From CATOSD01 sp965226695 (lineage in GTDB: Bacteria > Chloroflexota > Dehalococcoidia > Lucifugimonadales > CATOSD01), in assembly GCA_965226695.1 (NCBI GenBank), contig OZ245405.1, forward strand, positions 2,604,001-2,668,000: DNA of 64,000 nt, given 5' to 3'. The position numbers and the translations under genes were made by a program. Under the pieces are notes generated by a model. That model worked only from the letters and a program-made list of their open reading frames with translations, made no database searches and had not been told where the DNA came from. Shown one piece after another: positions 43,269 to 52,125 of this stretch; positions within the stretch are counted from its first letter, which is position 1; every line of letters begins with the position of its first letter.

Positions 43269-44336
43269 ATGAACGTTCGAGTAACAATTGCTCTGGTTGT
43301 GGCGGCAATCGCGGTCGGCGTGGTCGTCTACCTCAATCCATTCCAGTCCGAGCCGGAACCGAAGGACGACTCACCCTGGTTCTTCCAGCTCGCCGAAGAG
43401 GACATTAGGTCCATCGAGGTGATCCACCGCGTTCCTAACGGTCAGGACGGACAGCCCGTCAAGAATGTCGGCTTCGTGAAGACCAGCCAGGAGCACTACC
43501 TCTGGGAGTTTGTCGAGCCGGAGGGGATACCGCCGGACCGCAACCGATGGGGCGGCATTACGCTGCTGCTCAGCGGCCCAAAGACACGCCGCGACCTGAC
43601 GCCGCAGAACGTAATCATCGAAGACCCCGCCGAGTACGGCCTGGACGATCCGGCCACGGTCGTGAAGGTGGGCCTCACCCTCGACCGGGATCTCGAGTTC
43701 CGGTTGGGCCACGAGACAACGGACGGCTACCACCACTACGGGCAGGTGATCGGCTTTCCGCAGCTCTTCATCATCGCCGACTCCTGGGGCGACGTGATCG
43801 CGCGCCTGGCCGTCGAACCTCCCATTCCCCGCTGGTTCGTCGAGCACACTTCCGAGGACATAATAGAGGTCAACATTCACGACGGCCCGCGCTTTGGCGA
43901 CGATACGAAGTCACTGACGTTCGACTACGACGAGGAAGACGGCTGGACTGTGCAGCTACGGCCCACCGACGAGAAGAAGAGGCCTATTGACACCGAGCGC
44001 TGGGCCGAGGTGCAGAAGCTGCTGGGCAGACCCTTGGGCGTGGCAGTGGCCGTGCCGTTCGTGGACGACCGGGACACCACCCCCTGGGGCGTAGGTGACG
44101 ACTCGCGAGCCATCGAGATACGCTTCCCGGGCACCAGCCAGGGCGACGTCAACTTCAACGACGGCGACACCTACAACATAGGCGACAAAGTGCCGGGCGA
44201 GGAGCGCTACTACGTCCAGCGCATATCGGACCACATCATCAACCCCATCCTCTACGTGGACGCCCTGTGGGTAGACACCCTGTTTGCCCTATTCGACGAC
44301 ATCCCCTATGGCGAGGAGCAAGATACAGACGGGTAG
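43269..44336 (+). CDS. DUF4340 protein
   Basis: 355 residues. One N-terminal membrane anchor (about 5-23), then an extracytoplasmic domain rich in beta strands: VIHRVPNG near 51-58, YGLDDPATVVKVGL near 124-137 and a lipid/ligand-like LGHETTDGYHHYG segment. DUF4340 proteins regularly follow GldG-like genes, and here it ends the operon. Function unknown. Confidence 0.88.
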   Translation: MNVRVTIALVVAAIAVGVVVYLNPFQSEPEPKDDSPWFFQLAEEDIRSIEVIHRVPNGQDGQPVKNVGFVKTSQEHYLWEFVEPEGIPPDRNRWGGITLLLSGPKTRRDLTPQNVIIEDPAEYGLDDPATVVKVGLTLDRDLEFRLGHETTDGYHHYGQVIGFPQLFIIADSWGDVIARLAVEPPIPRWFVEHTSEDIIEVNIHDGPRFGDDTKSLTFDYDEEDGWTVQLRPTDEKKRPIDTERWAEVQKLLGRPLGVAVAVPFVDDRDTTPWGVGDDSRAIEIRFPGTSQGDVNFNDGDTYNIGDKVPGEERYYVQRISDHIINPILYVDALWVDTLFALFDDIPYGEEQDTDG

Positions 44337-44399
44337 GGGCGACTGTTCAGATATGTCAATCTGAACTGAGTTGCACATGCCACTCTGGGTTGTCCGAGA

Positions 44400-44423
44400 G
44401 CCCTGGGAACATGTTCCCAGGGC
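44400..44423. repeat. Perfect 24-bp palindrome
   Basis: GCCCTGGGAA-CATG-TTCCCAGGGC, 41-64 bp... directly after the DUF4340 gene (stop at 44336). It could act as a Rho-independent hairpin but no T-tract follows. Confidence 0.6.
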
Positions 44424-44461
44424 TGGCCGGCCCGCTACCGCCCTTGCTCCATCGCCACAGC

Positions 44462-44515
44462 CTTAGATTCCTCGACTTCGCTCGGAATGACATAGATTTC
44501 GGTCGGAGTGACATA
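44462..44515 (+). repeat. Tandem pair of a TCGGAATGACATA-type repeat
   Basis: Contains TTCCTCGACTTCGCTCGGAATGACATA (44468-44494, read in two parts) followed by a degenerate second unit TTTCGGTCGGAGTGACATA. Short elements of this type are scattered through many bacterial genomes. It lies directly before cinA. Confidence 0.55.
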
Positions 44516-44532
44516 ATGATTGGAGGCGCCCT

Positions 44533-45798
44533 TTGAACGCCGAAATCATCGCCATTGGCACCGAGATCCTCTTCGGCGAGATAGTTGACACCAACTCGGC
44601 ATACATGGCTGCCGAGCTCGCCAAACTGGGCATAGAAGTGCACTGGGTTTCCAAGGTAGGCGACCATCCCGACAGGCTTTTCGAGACGATCGACCGCGCC
44701 TGGCGCCGCGCGGACGTTACCATAACTTCCGGCGGGCTCGGCCCGACGTCCGACGACCTGACGCGTGAGACCGTCGCGAGGGTGATGGGCGAGGAGATGG
44801 AGGTCCAGGACGACCTCTTGCGCCACCTGGAGGGCATATTCGCGGGCCGCGGCGGCGGGATGCCCTCGACCAACATCAAGCAGGCGACACTGATACCGTC
44901 GGCGGAGGCCATCTCCAACCCCATGGGCACGGCGCCCGGCTGGTGGGTCGACAAGGGCGGCCACGTCATCGTGTGCACGCCGGGCCCGCCGCGTGAACTC
45001 GACCGCATGTGGACCTACGAGATCGCCCCCAGACTCCGGCAGCTCAACCCGGACGTCGCCATCGTCACCCGCACACTAAAGACCTTCGGCATATCCGAGG
45101 GCGGCCTCGACGAGATGCTGACGCCGCTCTTTCAGAGCGAGAACCCCACGCTCGGCATCTACTCCAAGCAGGACGGCATACACTTGCGCGCCATAGCAAC
45201 CGCGGGCACGGAAAGTGAGGCGGCCCGGTTGATCGAACCCATGGAGTCGGAGATCCGGTCGATTGTCGGCGACGACGCCGTGTGGGGCGTGGACGACGAG
45301 ACGCCGGAGTCCCAGGTGGCCGCGTTTCTGTCCGGACGGGGAGAGACGCTCGCCGTGATGGAGAACTTCACCGGCGGGCTGCTGGCGAGCACGCTGGCCG
45401 AAGTGCCCGAAAGCCGCGATTTTCTTCGTGGCGGCATCGTGCTGTTCGGCGAGGAACAGCTTGAAGACCACGGCGTGGACGCCGCGGTCGTGGCCGAGCA
45501 CGGCGCCGCAAGCGGGCCGGTCGCCGAGGCGATGGCGAAGGCCGCTCGCCGCACATTCGGCGCCGACTACGGCATAGGCGTGACCGGCGCGGTCACCCGG
45601 CCCACTCCCACCAACGGCCCCCTGGGCACGTCGCACGTCGGGTTCGCGCTGGCAGGCCGCACGGCCTCCACCGCGGGACGCTATCCGACGCAACTGCGAA
45701 GAATCAGGGCGCGCGCGGTGACGTACTCGCTGCTGGAGTTTTTGCGACACGCGTCCGATAGTCCGCGTCGCGGCGGCCGCCGCATGTTCAGCCGCTAA
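44533..45798 (+). CDS. cinA: CinA-like protein
   Basis: 421 residues, TTG start with GGAGG 7 nt upstream. N-terminal molybdopterin-binding-like domain (IGTEILFGEIVDTNSAYMA; TSGGLGPTSDDLTRE near 66-80) and a C-terminal nicotinamide-nucleotide amidase-like domain from about 255. In the C-domain the ESCTGG motif is ENFTGG, lacking the serine presumed catalytic in PncC, so amidase activity is doubtful. Other C-domain motifs (GIGVTGAV, GTSHVGFA) remain. Confidence 0.9.
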   Translation: MNAEIIAIGTEILFGEIVDTNSAYMAAELAKLGIEVHWVSKVGDHPDRLFETIDRAWRRADVTITSGGLGPTSDDLTRETVARVMGEEMEVQDDLLRHLEGIFAGRGGGMPSTNIKQATLIPSAEAISNPMGTAPGWWVDKGGHVIVCTPGPPRELDRMWTYEIAPRLRQLNPDVAIVTRTLKTFGISEGGLDEMLTPLFQSENPTLGIYSKQDGIHLRAIATAGTESEAARLIEPMESEIRSIVGDDAVWGVDDETPESQVAAFLSGRGETLAVMENFTGGLLASTLAEVPESRDFLRGGIVLFGEEQLEDHGVDAAVVAEHGAASGPVAEAMAKAARRTFGADYGIGVTGAVTRPTPTNGPLGTSHVGFALAGRTASTAGRYPTQLRRIRARAVTYSLLEFLRHASDSPRRGGRRMFSR

Positions 45799-45870
45799 GG
45801 CCAGGCGCAAAGCAGGCCAGCGGCAGGGGGGTTGTGAACTGCCCTCGTGTAGAGCATGGGGCGCTTCGTC

Positions 45871-45909
45871 CACCCTCACCCTGGCCCTCTCCCATCAAAG
45901 GGAGAGGGG
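45871..45909. repeat. Short inverted intergenic repeat (CCCTCTCCC type)
   Basis: CACCCTCACCCTGGCCCTCTCCC followed by ATCAAA and GGGAGAGGGG, related to 24752-24791. It lies between the convergent cinA and ThDP-enzyme genes. Confidence 0.75.
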
Positions 45910-45941
45910 ACATCTGGGCCGCCCCCGCGTCTTTCCTACCC

Positions 45942-47618
45942 CTAGCCCCCTGGCGTCGGCGCCGGCGGCGGGAAATACTCCGCCACCGGAATCTCGATAA
46001 CGCACGGTCGGCCCTGCGCCAGCGCGTCGGTGACCGCCTCGCCCACGTCGGAGGGGCGCTCCACGTAGTAGCCCTTTGCCCCGTACACCTCTGCCAGCTT
46101 GTCGAAGCGGGGGTTCTGGAGGTCCACGCCGATGTAGCGCTCGTCGTAGTTGCGCATCTGCTGCGCCTTCTCCGCCCCGTGGCAGCTGTTGTTTAGCACA
46201 ATGCTCACGAGCGGAATGTTCCAGCGCACCGCCGTGTTGATCTCGCCGGACGTGTACAGGAAGCCGCCGTCGCCCTGTATGCTCACCGCCGGCCTGTCGG
46301 GCCGTCCCAGCTTTGTGCCGAGCCCGACGCAGTAGCCCATGCCGAGGCCTCCCTGGTCGGAGTAGTTGAACATGGTACGCGGCAGCTCGAAAGAGAGCCG
46401 GTCGTAGGATAGGCCGGGTGCGACGCCCGCGTCGATGGTTACCATGCAGTCCTGGGGCAGCGCCCTGTTCAGCTCCGGGTAGACCTGCTGGGGCATCATC
46501 GGCTCCGCGCTGATGGTGTGTTCGGCCCGCAGCCGCTCGCGCCTGGCGTCGGCAAGGCCGTGCACCTCGGAGCGCCAGGCCGGGTTACCGCGGCCTTCGG
46601 GGAACCGCGCCCTAATCTCGTCCAGCAACTGCCCCGCAACGGCCTTCGCGTCACCCACGATGCCGGACGTGACCGGGAAGTTGCGGCCAATCTGCTGCGG
46701 GTCGTAGTCCACCTGCACGATGGTCGTCCCCGGGGTTATGACGCTGTTGTTCCAGCCGGTCGTCTGCTGGTTGAGCCGGCAGCCGAGCGCAAGCACGACG
46801 TCCGCGCGATGTACGGCCTGCGCGGCCTCGCCGGAGCCGCGCCCGCCGGGAGGGCCAACGTACAGCGGGTGGCTGTTGGGCACGGCGTCGTGGTGGCCGT
46901 AGGACGGCACGAGCGCCATGTCCAGCAACTCTGCCAACCGCACCGCCTCATCCGTGGCCCCGGACTCGATGACACCACCCCCGGCCAGGAGCAGCGGCCG
47001 CTCGGCGTTGGCCAGCAGGTCGACGGCACGGCGCACCGCCTCGGCGTCGCCAGGCGTGCGGGTGTTCACCGCGCGGTAGCTCTCGGGCGGCTGGATGTCC
47101 CAGTCCACCTCCAGGTCGTCCATCAGGTCGCGGGGTATGTTGACGAAGACCGGGCCTTGCGGCGGCGTGAGCGCCACCCGGAATGCGTTGCGGAACGCCT
47201 CGGGGATGCGTTCGGTCTTGTTGACCTGCGTGGCCCAGTTGGTGATCGGCTTGAAGAGGCCCACGAGGTCGAACGCCTGCGTGCCGTCCCGTCCCACGAA
47301 GTCCCGGGCGGTGTCGCCGCTGATGACCACTACGGGCGCGCGGCCCTTGTAGGCGAGCGACATGCCGGTTATGAGGTTAATCGTGCCCGGTCCGGACGTG
47401 GTGATGCAGGCGGCTGGACGGCCGGTCGCCTTGGTGTAGCCATAGGCCATGAAGGCCGCGCCCTCTTCGTGGCGCGTGTCCACGAACTTTATGTCGGAGC
47501 GGTCGTACATCTCGGTCACGATGCTGTTCGTCGTCAGTCCGACCAGCCCGAACGTATACTCCACGCCCTCGGCGCGCAGCAGCTCGATTATTCCATTGCC
47601 AGCGTTCATCCGCGCCAT
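45942..47618 (-). CDS. Thiamine-diphosphate-dependent enzyme (acetolactate synthase-like)
   Basis: 558 residues with the three-domain POX/ALS plan. Catalytic Glu in THDRHEEGAA-type segment (RHEEGAAFMAYGYTKATG), central FAD/nucleotide-fold domain, and the C-terminal ThDP/Mg motif GDGGFLYTSGEINTAVRWNIPLVSIVLNN (GDG...NN, in parts). No ilvN regulatory subunit follows, so a catabolic ThDP enzyme (for example a 2-hydroxyacyl-CoA lyase or sulfoacetaldehyde acetyltransferase relative) is as likely as acetolactate synthase. GGAGG lies 9 nt before the ATG. Confidence 0.87.
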   Translation of the reverse strand: MARMNAGNGIIELLRAEGVEYTFGLVGLTTNSIVTEMYDRSDIKFVDTRHEEGAAFMAYGYTKATGRPAACITTSGPGTINLITGMSLAYKGRAPVVVISGDTARDFVGRDGTQAFDLVGLFKPITNWATQVNKTERIPEAFRNAFRVALTPPQGPVFVNIPRDLMDDLEVDWDIQPPESYRAVNTRTPGDAEAVRRAVDLLANAERPLLLAGGGVIESGATDEAVRLAELLDMALVPSYGHHDAVPNSHPLYVGPPGGRGSGEAAQAVHRADVVLALGCRLNQQTTGWNNSVITPGTTIVQVDYDPQQIGRNFPVTSGIVGDAKAVAGQLLDEIRARFPEGRGNPAWRSEVHGLADARRERLRAEHTISAEPMMPQQVYPELNRALPQDCMVTIDAGVAPGLSYDRLSFELPRTMFNYSDQGGLGMGYCVGLGTKLGRPDRPAVSIQGDGGFLYTSGEINTAVRWNIPLVSIVLNNSCHGAEKAQQMRNYDERYIGVDLQNPRFDKLAEVYGAKGYYVERPSDVGEAVTDALAQGRPCVIEIPVAEYFPPPAPTPGG

Positions 47619-47670
47619 GTCGACGCACCTCCGTCCTGGTTAGCCAATGTCCGTGGGGCAGCGTCCGGGG

Positions 47671-48615
47671 CTACACAATCCCGTAAATTCGGGCCGCATT
47701 CCCGCCGAGCACGAGCCGCTTCTCCTCCTCCGACAAGCCGAGCCCGGCCGACTCATGCTCTTCGGGAACGTTCCTGTACATATCCAGGTACCAGCCGTTG
47801 GAGGGCGTCATCGGGTTGGTCCAGTCGGTCGCGTACATCACGCGTTCGGGGCCGAGCACGTCCACCGCGTTGCGCAGGTAACCGTAGAACCTGCCCGGAT
47901 CGCGGCGCGCCATGCCCTGCCAGAGAGCGGTGTCGATGACGATGTTGCGGTGAACCTCGGCGATGGCCAGCATGTCCTGGTACCAGCCGAAGCTGCCCCT
48001 GCTGTGGCCCGCGCCGCCGTGTCCGGCGTGAATCGTGAGGCCGGGGAAGTCGATGCTCACCTCTTCGAGGTGCAGGGGATGGGCGTACTTGCTGAGCATC
48101 GGCGGCGTGGCGACCGGACCGACGTGGAACATGACCGGCACGCCGGCGTCCTCGAGAATCTCGTAGATGGGGTAGACTATCCGGTCGTTGGGGTAGTAGC
48201 CGCCGGCGCAGTACAGCTTGAGGCCGCGCGCTCCCCACTCGCTCACCGCCTGTCGTACGAGCCGGGCGGCGTTGGGACGGCGCGGGTCGATGCTGGCGCC
48301 CCACGTGATGCGGTCGGGGTGGGCAGCGGCGATCTCCGACGTGAGGCGGTTCTGCTCCTCGATGGGAACGACGCTGTCCTGGCCCGGCACCACGGCGCCG
48401 TAGTCGACGCGGAAGACCAGCGACCTGTCCAGGCCGATCAGGTCCATCTCGGCAATCAGGCCGCTGGCGTCCGGGTCCCAGGTGCGCCTGACGAACTCCT
48501 GCGCCTCGTCGAGGGAAATGCCCCTGGCGCGGGCCGCGTTGGCGAGCGCGTGATCCTGGTTCCACTGGGGACGCCACCCCTCAGCCCACACGTGTACGTG
48601 GGCGTCGATTATCAT
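47671..48615 (-). CDS. Amidohydrolase-2 family metal-dependent hydrolase
   Basis: 314 residues. N-terminal metal motif DAHVHVW (HxH), GARGLKLY near the centre, HAGHGGAGH and a late ATDWTNP with the conserved Asp: the ACMSD/amidohydrolase-2 TIM-barrel pattern. Enzymes of this family decarboxylate or hydrolyse aromatic or cyclic acids. Start at 48615 chosen for AAGGGGG 5 nt upstream. 58 bp downstream of the selenoprotein gene on the same strand. Confidence 0.86.
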   Translation of the reverse strand: MIIDAHVHVWAEGWRPQWNQDHALANAARARGISLDEAQEFVRRTWDPDASGLIAEMDLIGLDRSLVFRVDYGAVVPGQDSVVPIEEQNRLTSEIAAAHPDRITWGASIDPRRPNAARLVRQAVSEWGARGLKLYCAGGYYPNDRIVYPIYEILEDAGVPVMFHVGPVATPPMLSKYAHPLHLEEVSIDFPGLTIHAGHGGAGHSRGSFGWYQDMLAIAEVHRNIVIDTALWQGMARRDPGRFYGYLRNAVDVLGPERVMYATDWTNPMTPSNGWYLDMYRNVPEEHESAGLGLSEEEKRLVLGGNAARIYGIV

Positions 48616-48674
48616 GGATACCCCCTTTGGTACTTGGCTGCGCGGGGCCCGTATCAAAGCGCCGGCGCCCCGCG

Positions 48675-49427
48675 CTACCAGAGAATGGTAAGCACGTACT
48701 CGGGCGGGAACTCCGAATCGTCTATAGGGTCGTCCGGCTCGATGCCGAAGCTCCTCAGCACGAAGTAGATCTGGCGAAGGTGCTGCGTCGTGTGCCCGGC
48801 GATTAGGTCGAGCTGCTCGGCGCCCGTGCGCATGCCCTCGCCGCGCGACTTGCGGAGCGAGTCGTGGTCGACGCCCGCCGCCCAGGCACGCAACTCCGCC
48901 GCGACCTCGCCGCCGTAGTCCGCTATCTGGCCGAAGCTCTCGTAGGAGCGGCCGGGCAGGTCCATCGTCGCCTGGTCTTCCATGGGGAAAACGCCCGTGT
49001 CCACGCCACGCATTGTTCGTCCTATCATGTGAAAGATGTGGTAGCCGAACTCGCGCATGGGACGATCCCGGTCCGGCGCCCGGTAGTCGAGCTTGTCGTC
49101 CGGCATCTGGCGCAGGGCGCGCTCCACGGCGACGGCGATCCTGTCCAGCAGCGGCAGCGTCTCCGAAGGGTCTCGCGGCTCGGACTCCTGTCCCAGGTTC
49201 AGCGCCTTGGACAGCTCGTTGGGGCGGAACCCCGCAATGCCCTTGCCGTCGATGACGGTGACCGGAACCGTGCGGAAACCCAGCTCCCGCAGCTCGTCTA
49301 GTGCGCCGGGACTGTTCTCGATGTCCCTGTCGAGGTAGGGAACGTTGTTGTTCGAAAGAAACTCTTTCGTTCGGGCACAGGTCGCTCAACCTATGCGCGC
49401 GTACACTTTGACTTCAGTTTCCAGCAT
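48675..49427 (-). CDS. Selenocysteine glutaredoxin-DinB fusion (in-frame TGA)
   Basis: 250 residues if the TGA at 49388-49386 is read as selenocysteine. Start ATG 49427 with AAAGGA 9 nt upstream. Residues 1-80 form a complete glutaredoxin/NrdH-like domain: VKVYARIG, active site U14-A-T-C17, helix TKEFLSNN, cis-Pro in TVPVTVID, and GFRPNELSKAL. Residues ~90-250 are a DinB/YfiT four-helix domain with His ligands in YHIFHMIG and HTTQHLRQI. A conventional call would begin at the internal GTG 49127 and lose the redox domain. Only this one stop interrupts the frame, and it falls exactly on the first active-site Cys position. DinB-fold proteins include thiol-dependent transferases, so a Grx head is chemically sensible. 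The protein's substrate is unknown. Confidence 0.85.
49353..49388 (-). promoter_or_regulatory. Predicted bacterial SECIS element after the TGA
   Basis: Beginning 16 nt after the TGA, CGAAAG (49369-49364) and CTTTCG (49358-49353) form a perfect 6-bp stem with the 5-nt loop AGTTT. The loop G is the second loop base, 27th nucleotide counted from the T of TGA. This fits the published bSECIS rule as I recall it (apical-loop G in the first two positions, 16-37 nt from UGA). SelB would bind here. Confidence 0.7.
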
Positions 49428-49521
49428 CGGTTTTCGTCCTTTCACTCAACCCGTCTTGAATGGTCGAGCATATGATACGCCAATATGGAATTGGCGTAAA
49501 CGTCCTGATTTCGGAACCGCG

Positions 49522-50046
49522 CTAGGCTCCCTGCCAGGGCGTGCCGAAGCGTTCCCTGTGGGCGATTGTGGACATGTCCTTACGGCGCACTCCTCGACGG
49601 CTGAAGCCCTCCTGGCGGTAGCCGAACGGCAGCAGGGAGACTAGCTCCACGTCCTCGGGGATGCCTAGCAGGACCTTGACCGCCACCTGCTGCTCGGCCT
49701 GCCGCACTCCCACGAAGCAGGTGCCCAGGCCCTCGCTCCAGGCGACAATCTCCATCTGCTGGATGGCCCGTCCCGCGTCCAGGTGCCCGCGCGGGGCATC
49801 GCCCGCCACGCAGACCGCGATCACCAACGGCGCGCCGGCCAGAAACGGCCCCTGCTTGGCGATTTCACCAAGCCTGGCTATCGTGTCCGGGTCCCGCACC
49901 ACGACGAAGTGCCACGGCTGGGAGTCGCTGGAGCTGGGGGCCATCCGCCCGGACTGGAGTATCCTCCTCACAAGCTCCTCCGGCACCGGCTGCGAGGTGA
50001 AGTCCCTCACCGTTCGCCGGCCAATCACTGTCTGGTAAACGCTCAT
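49522..50046 (-). CDS. Nitroreductase-family protein
   Basis: 174 residues. VIGRRTVRDFTSQPV (about 7-21), APSSSDSQPWHFVVV (about 36-50), dimer helix AGRAIQQMEIVAWSEGLGTCFVG, and LPFGYRQEG at the C-terminus: the FMN-dependent nitroreductase pattern, short form. AAGGAG is 9 nt upstream. 94 bp separate it from the start of the selenoprotein gene, so they may share a transcript. Confidence 0.88.
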   Translation of the reverse strand: MSVYQTVIGRRTVRDFTSQPVPEELVRRILQSGRMAPSSSDSQPWHFVVVRDPDTIARLGEIAKQGPFLAGAPLVIAVCVAGDAPRGHLDAGRAIQQMEIVAWSEGLGTCFVGVRQAEQQVAVKVLLGIPEDVELVSLLPFGYRQEGFSRRGVRRKDMSTIAHRERFGTPWQGA

Positions 50047-50167
50047 GCTCTTAACTCCTTGATCCTGCTTCGCTGGTCGCGGGCGGCCACGGCGGCCTCA
50101 CCCCTTATGTTGTACAATCCTAAGCCGCAAGCCTCACATTAAGCAAACGCCGCGAATGGAAGACACC

Positions 50168-51040
50168 ATGACTACAACGAAAAAGACTCTGGACGGCATC
50201 GAGATACCTCCGCCCGGCCCAGATGACGTGCTGTACGAGAAGGCCGACGTTTATGCCCGCATCGTGCTGAACAGGCCGACGATCCTCAACGCTATGAACA
50301 AGAACGTACAGCGTCTGCTTCTCGCGGCGTTCGAGCGGGCCGAGGCGGACGACGACGTGAAGGTCGTGGTACTGACGGGTGCGGGCAGGGCCTTCTCGGC
50401 CGGCGGCGACCTGTACGCTTACCTGTACCCCGACGACGAGCCTGCGCCTAGCGGCTTTGACGTGCAGATGAAGATATGGTCCTTCCCCAAGCCGGTGATC
50501 GCCGCGGTGCGCGGCCACGCCGTCGGCCAGGCGTGCGAGCTCGCCGGCGTGTGCGACTTCACCATCGCCGCTGAGGGCGCCCGGTTCGGCGAAATACACA
50601 TCCGCCACGGCTTCCCGCCGCCCGTGCTGATTACGCCGTTCCTGGTATCGATGAAGAATGCCAAGGAGCTTCTGATGCTCGGCGAGCAGATAGACGCTCA
50701 GGAGGCGCTGCGCATGGGTCTCGTGAACCGCGTGGTGCCGTCCGAGTCGCTGGACGCCGAGGCGGAGGCGATGGCCCGCAAGCTGGCGGCGCTACCACAA
50801 ACGACCGTGCGGCTGAACAAGCTGCTGGTCAACCGCGCCTACGAGCTTGCGGGGCTGCGCGCGGCGCTGGCCTACAGGGACGTGCCCGAGATCGCCGCAA
50901 TCGCGGACGCTACGCGCGGGGACGAGGTGGCGACGTCGCGGCTGGCGCTGCTGCACGAGGCGGGCTGGTCGGCGTTCCTCACCACCCGCGACGCCATGTA
51001 CCGCGAACTGCCCGACGACGGCGTGCAAGCCGGCGGGTAG
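50168..51040 (+). CDS. Enoyl-CoA hydratase/isomerase family protein
   Basis: 290 residues from ATG 50168 (GGAAG 5 nt upstream; an ATG at 50156 is less likely). Crotonase fold: LNRPTILNAMNK, oxyanion segment AFSAGGDLYAY (about 76-86), AVRGHAVGQACELAGVCDFTIAAEGARFGEIHIRHG. The Glu of GEIHIRHG region takes the place of one catalytic Glu. Acts on acyl-CoA thioesters; exact reaction unclear. Confidence 0.88.
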   Translation: MTTTKKTLDGIEIPPPGPDDVLYEKADVYARIVLNRPTILNAMNKNVQRLLLAAFERAEADDDVKVVVLTGAGRAFSAGGDLYAYLYPDDEPAPSGFDVQMKIWSFPKPVIAAVRGHAVGQACELAGVCDFTIAAEGARFGEIHIRHGFPPPVLITPFLVSMKNAKELLMLGEQIDAQEALRMGLVNRVVPSESLDAEAEAMARKLAALPQTTVRLNKLLVNRAYELAGLRAALAYRDVPEIAAIADATRGDEVATSRLALLHEAGWSAFLTTRDAMYRELPDDGVQAGG

Positions 51041-51169
51041 AGGCAGACGCCGCGCCGGTTCGGGCGCCCACTGTCGGGATGGGTGCAGAATCACCCAAGT
51101 ACTTCACGTCGGTGGATGCGCTGGCGTGGATGCGCTGTTCTCCTCTTCGGGCACGGCGGCTGGCGCCCG

Positions 51170-51973
51170 CTACTTGCCGCAACGAGGCGAGCCGCTGTCA
51201 ACCAGGAGAATCGACTTTTGGGTCAGTGGCTCGTAGCCGATCATGAAGAGCGCCCTTTCCAGCGCCGCGACTCGGCGTTCGGCAGGCAACTCGCCGAACT
51301 TGCCCAGTTTAGACAGCTTCCCAAGGAGCCACGCGGCTTTCAGATTGGACTTCGCGTACTTCAGGTCCTCGCCTGGGGATATGTTGGGGAGCGCATACGG
51401 ATTCCTGTTGACCTTGGCCATGTACGAGTCGGGTACTCCGAATTGGATCCGGCAGGGAACGACGCCCAGAGCCACCTCCTGGCAGTAAAGCCAAACTAAA
51501 GACGCCAGAGCGCAGGCGACTCGGCTGTCGTATATGGGGAAGTCGTCGAGCATGAGAGAGTATATTTTGCTATAGCCCGACTCCACGTAGTCGATGCCTT
51601 TCAAGTTCTGCGTGTCCGCGAATTTAGGGTCGAGCCGACGGGCGTTGGCGGACAGCGTCTCAAGGGCTTTGCATCCCAGGCACTTCAGCCTGACGTGTCT
51701 GTTGATGCCGCCCCACTTTCTGACTTCTATCGCGGTATCCAGAAACTGTTCGTTGTCGTTGGAGCACACTGCGGCGCGGATCCGGCGCCTCAAGTCATCC
51801 GGGCTGCGCACGCTGAACCGCTCATACGCCTCGTAAAGGGAGCCATACGGGCGACCCTTTGCCCCCCGCTCGCCGGATTCATGCTGCATCCTCAGTTCGC
51901 CGGTCACGAATGGCGTCAGCCATCCGATGAACGCACGCACGTCCGAATGATGTAGGTACTCGACGCGATTCAA
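51170..51973 (-). CDS. Conserved-looking protein of unknown function
   Basis: 267 residues, soluble, start ATG 51973. CLGC near residue 100 and a C-terminal LVDSGSPRCGK. The central KIYSLMLDDFPIYDSRVACALASLVWLY (in two parts) resembles a segment seen in HhH-type or restriction-associated proteins, but I cannot name the family. Base composition is slightly lower in GC than the neighbours, and flanking genes are metabolic, so it may be an accessory acquisition. Confidence 0.65.
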   Translation of the reverse strand: MNRVEYLHHSDVRAFIGWLTPFVTGELRMQHESGERGAKGRPYGSLYEAYERFSVRSPDDLRRRIRAAVCSNDNEQFLDTAIEVRKWGGINRHVRLKCLGCKALETLSANARRLDPKFADTQNLKGIDYVESGYSKIYSLMLDDFPIYDSRVACALASLVWLYCQEVALGVVPCRIQFGVPDSYMAKVNRNPYALPNISPGEDLKYAKSNLKAAWLLGKLSKLGKFGELPAERRVAALERALFMIGYEPLTQKSILLVDSGSPRCGK

Positions 51974-52125
51974 CGTTACGTGTCCTAATGCGGTCTATAT
52001 GCCAGGCTGCGGTTCCGCGGGGGGCGTTGCCGTGGCCCACAGTCCCCTCTCCCCTGAGACACAGGGGTAGGATTGGGGTGATTCTGCGGAACCCTGGTCA
52101 GTTAGCCGCCCATGCCTTGGGCTGG

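Noticed and set aside
39820..44336. Gliding motility machinery inferred from GldA/GldG-like genes
   Set aside because: No other gld or spr genes occur here, and these ABC/GldG/DUF4340 clusters are widespread in non-gliding bacteria.
49125..49127. GTG at 49127 as the start of the DinB gene
   Set aside because: It has no ribosome binding site, and the same frame continues upstream as a full glutaredoxin domain interrupted only by one TGA.
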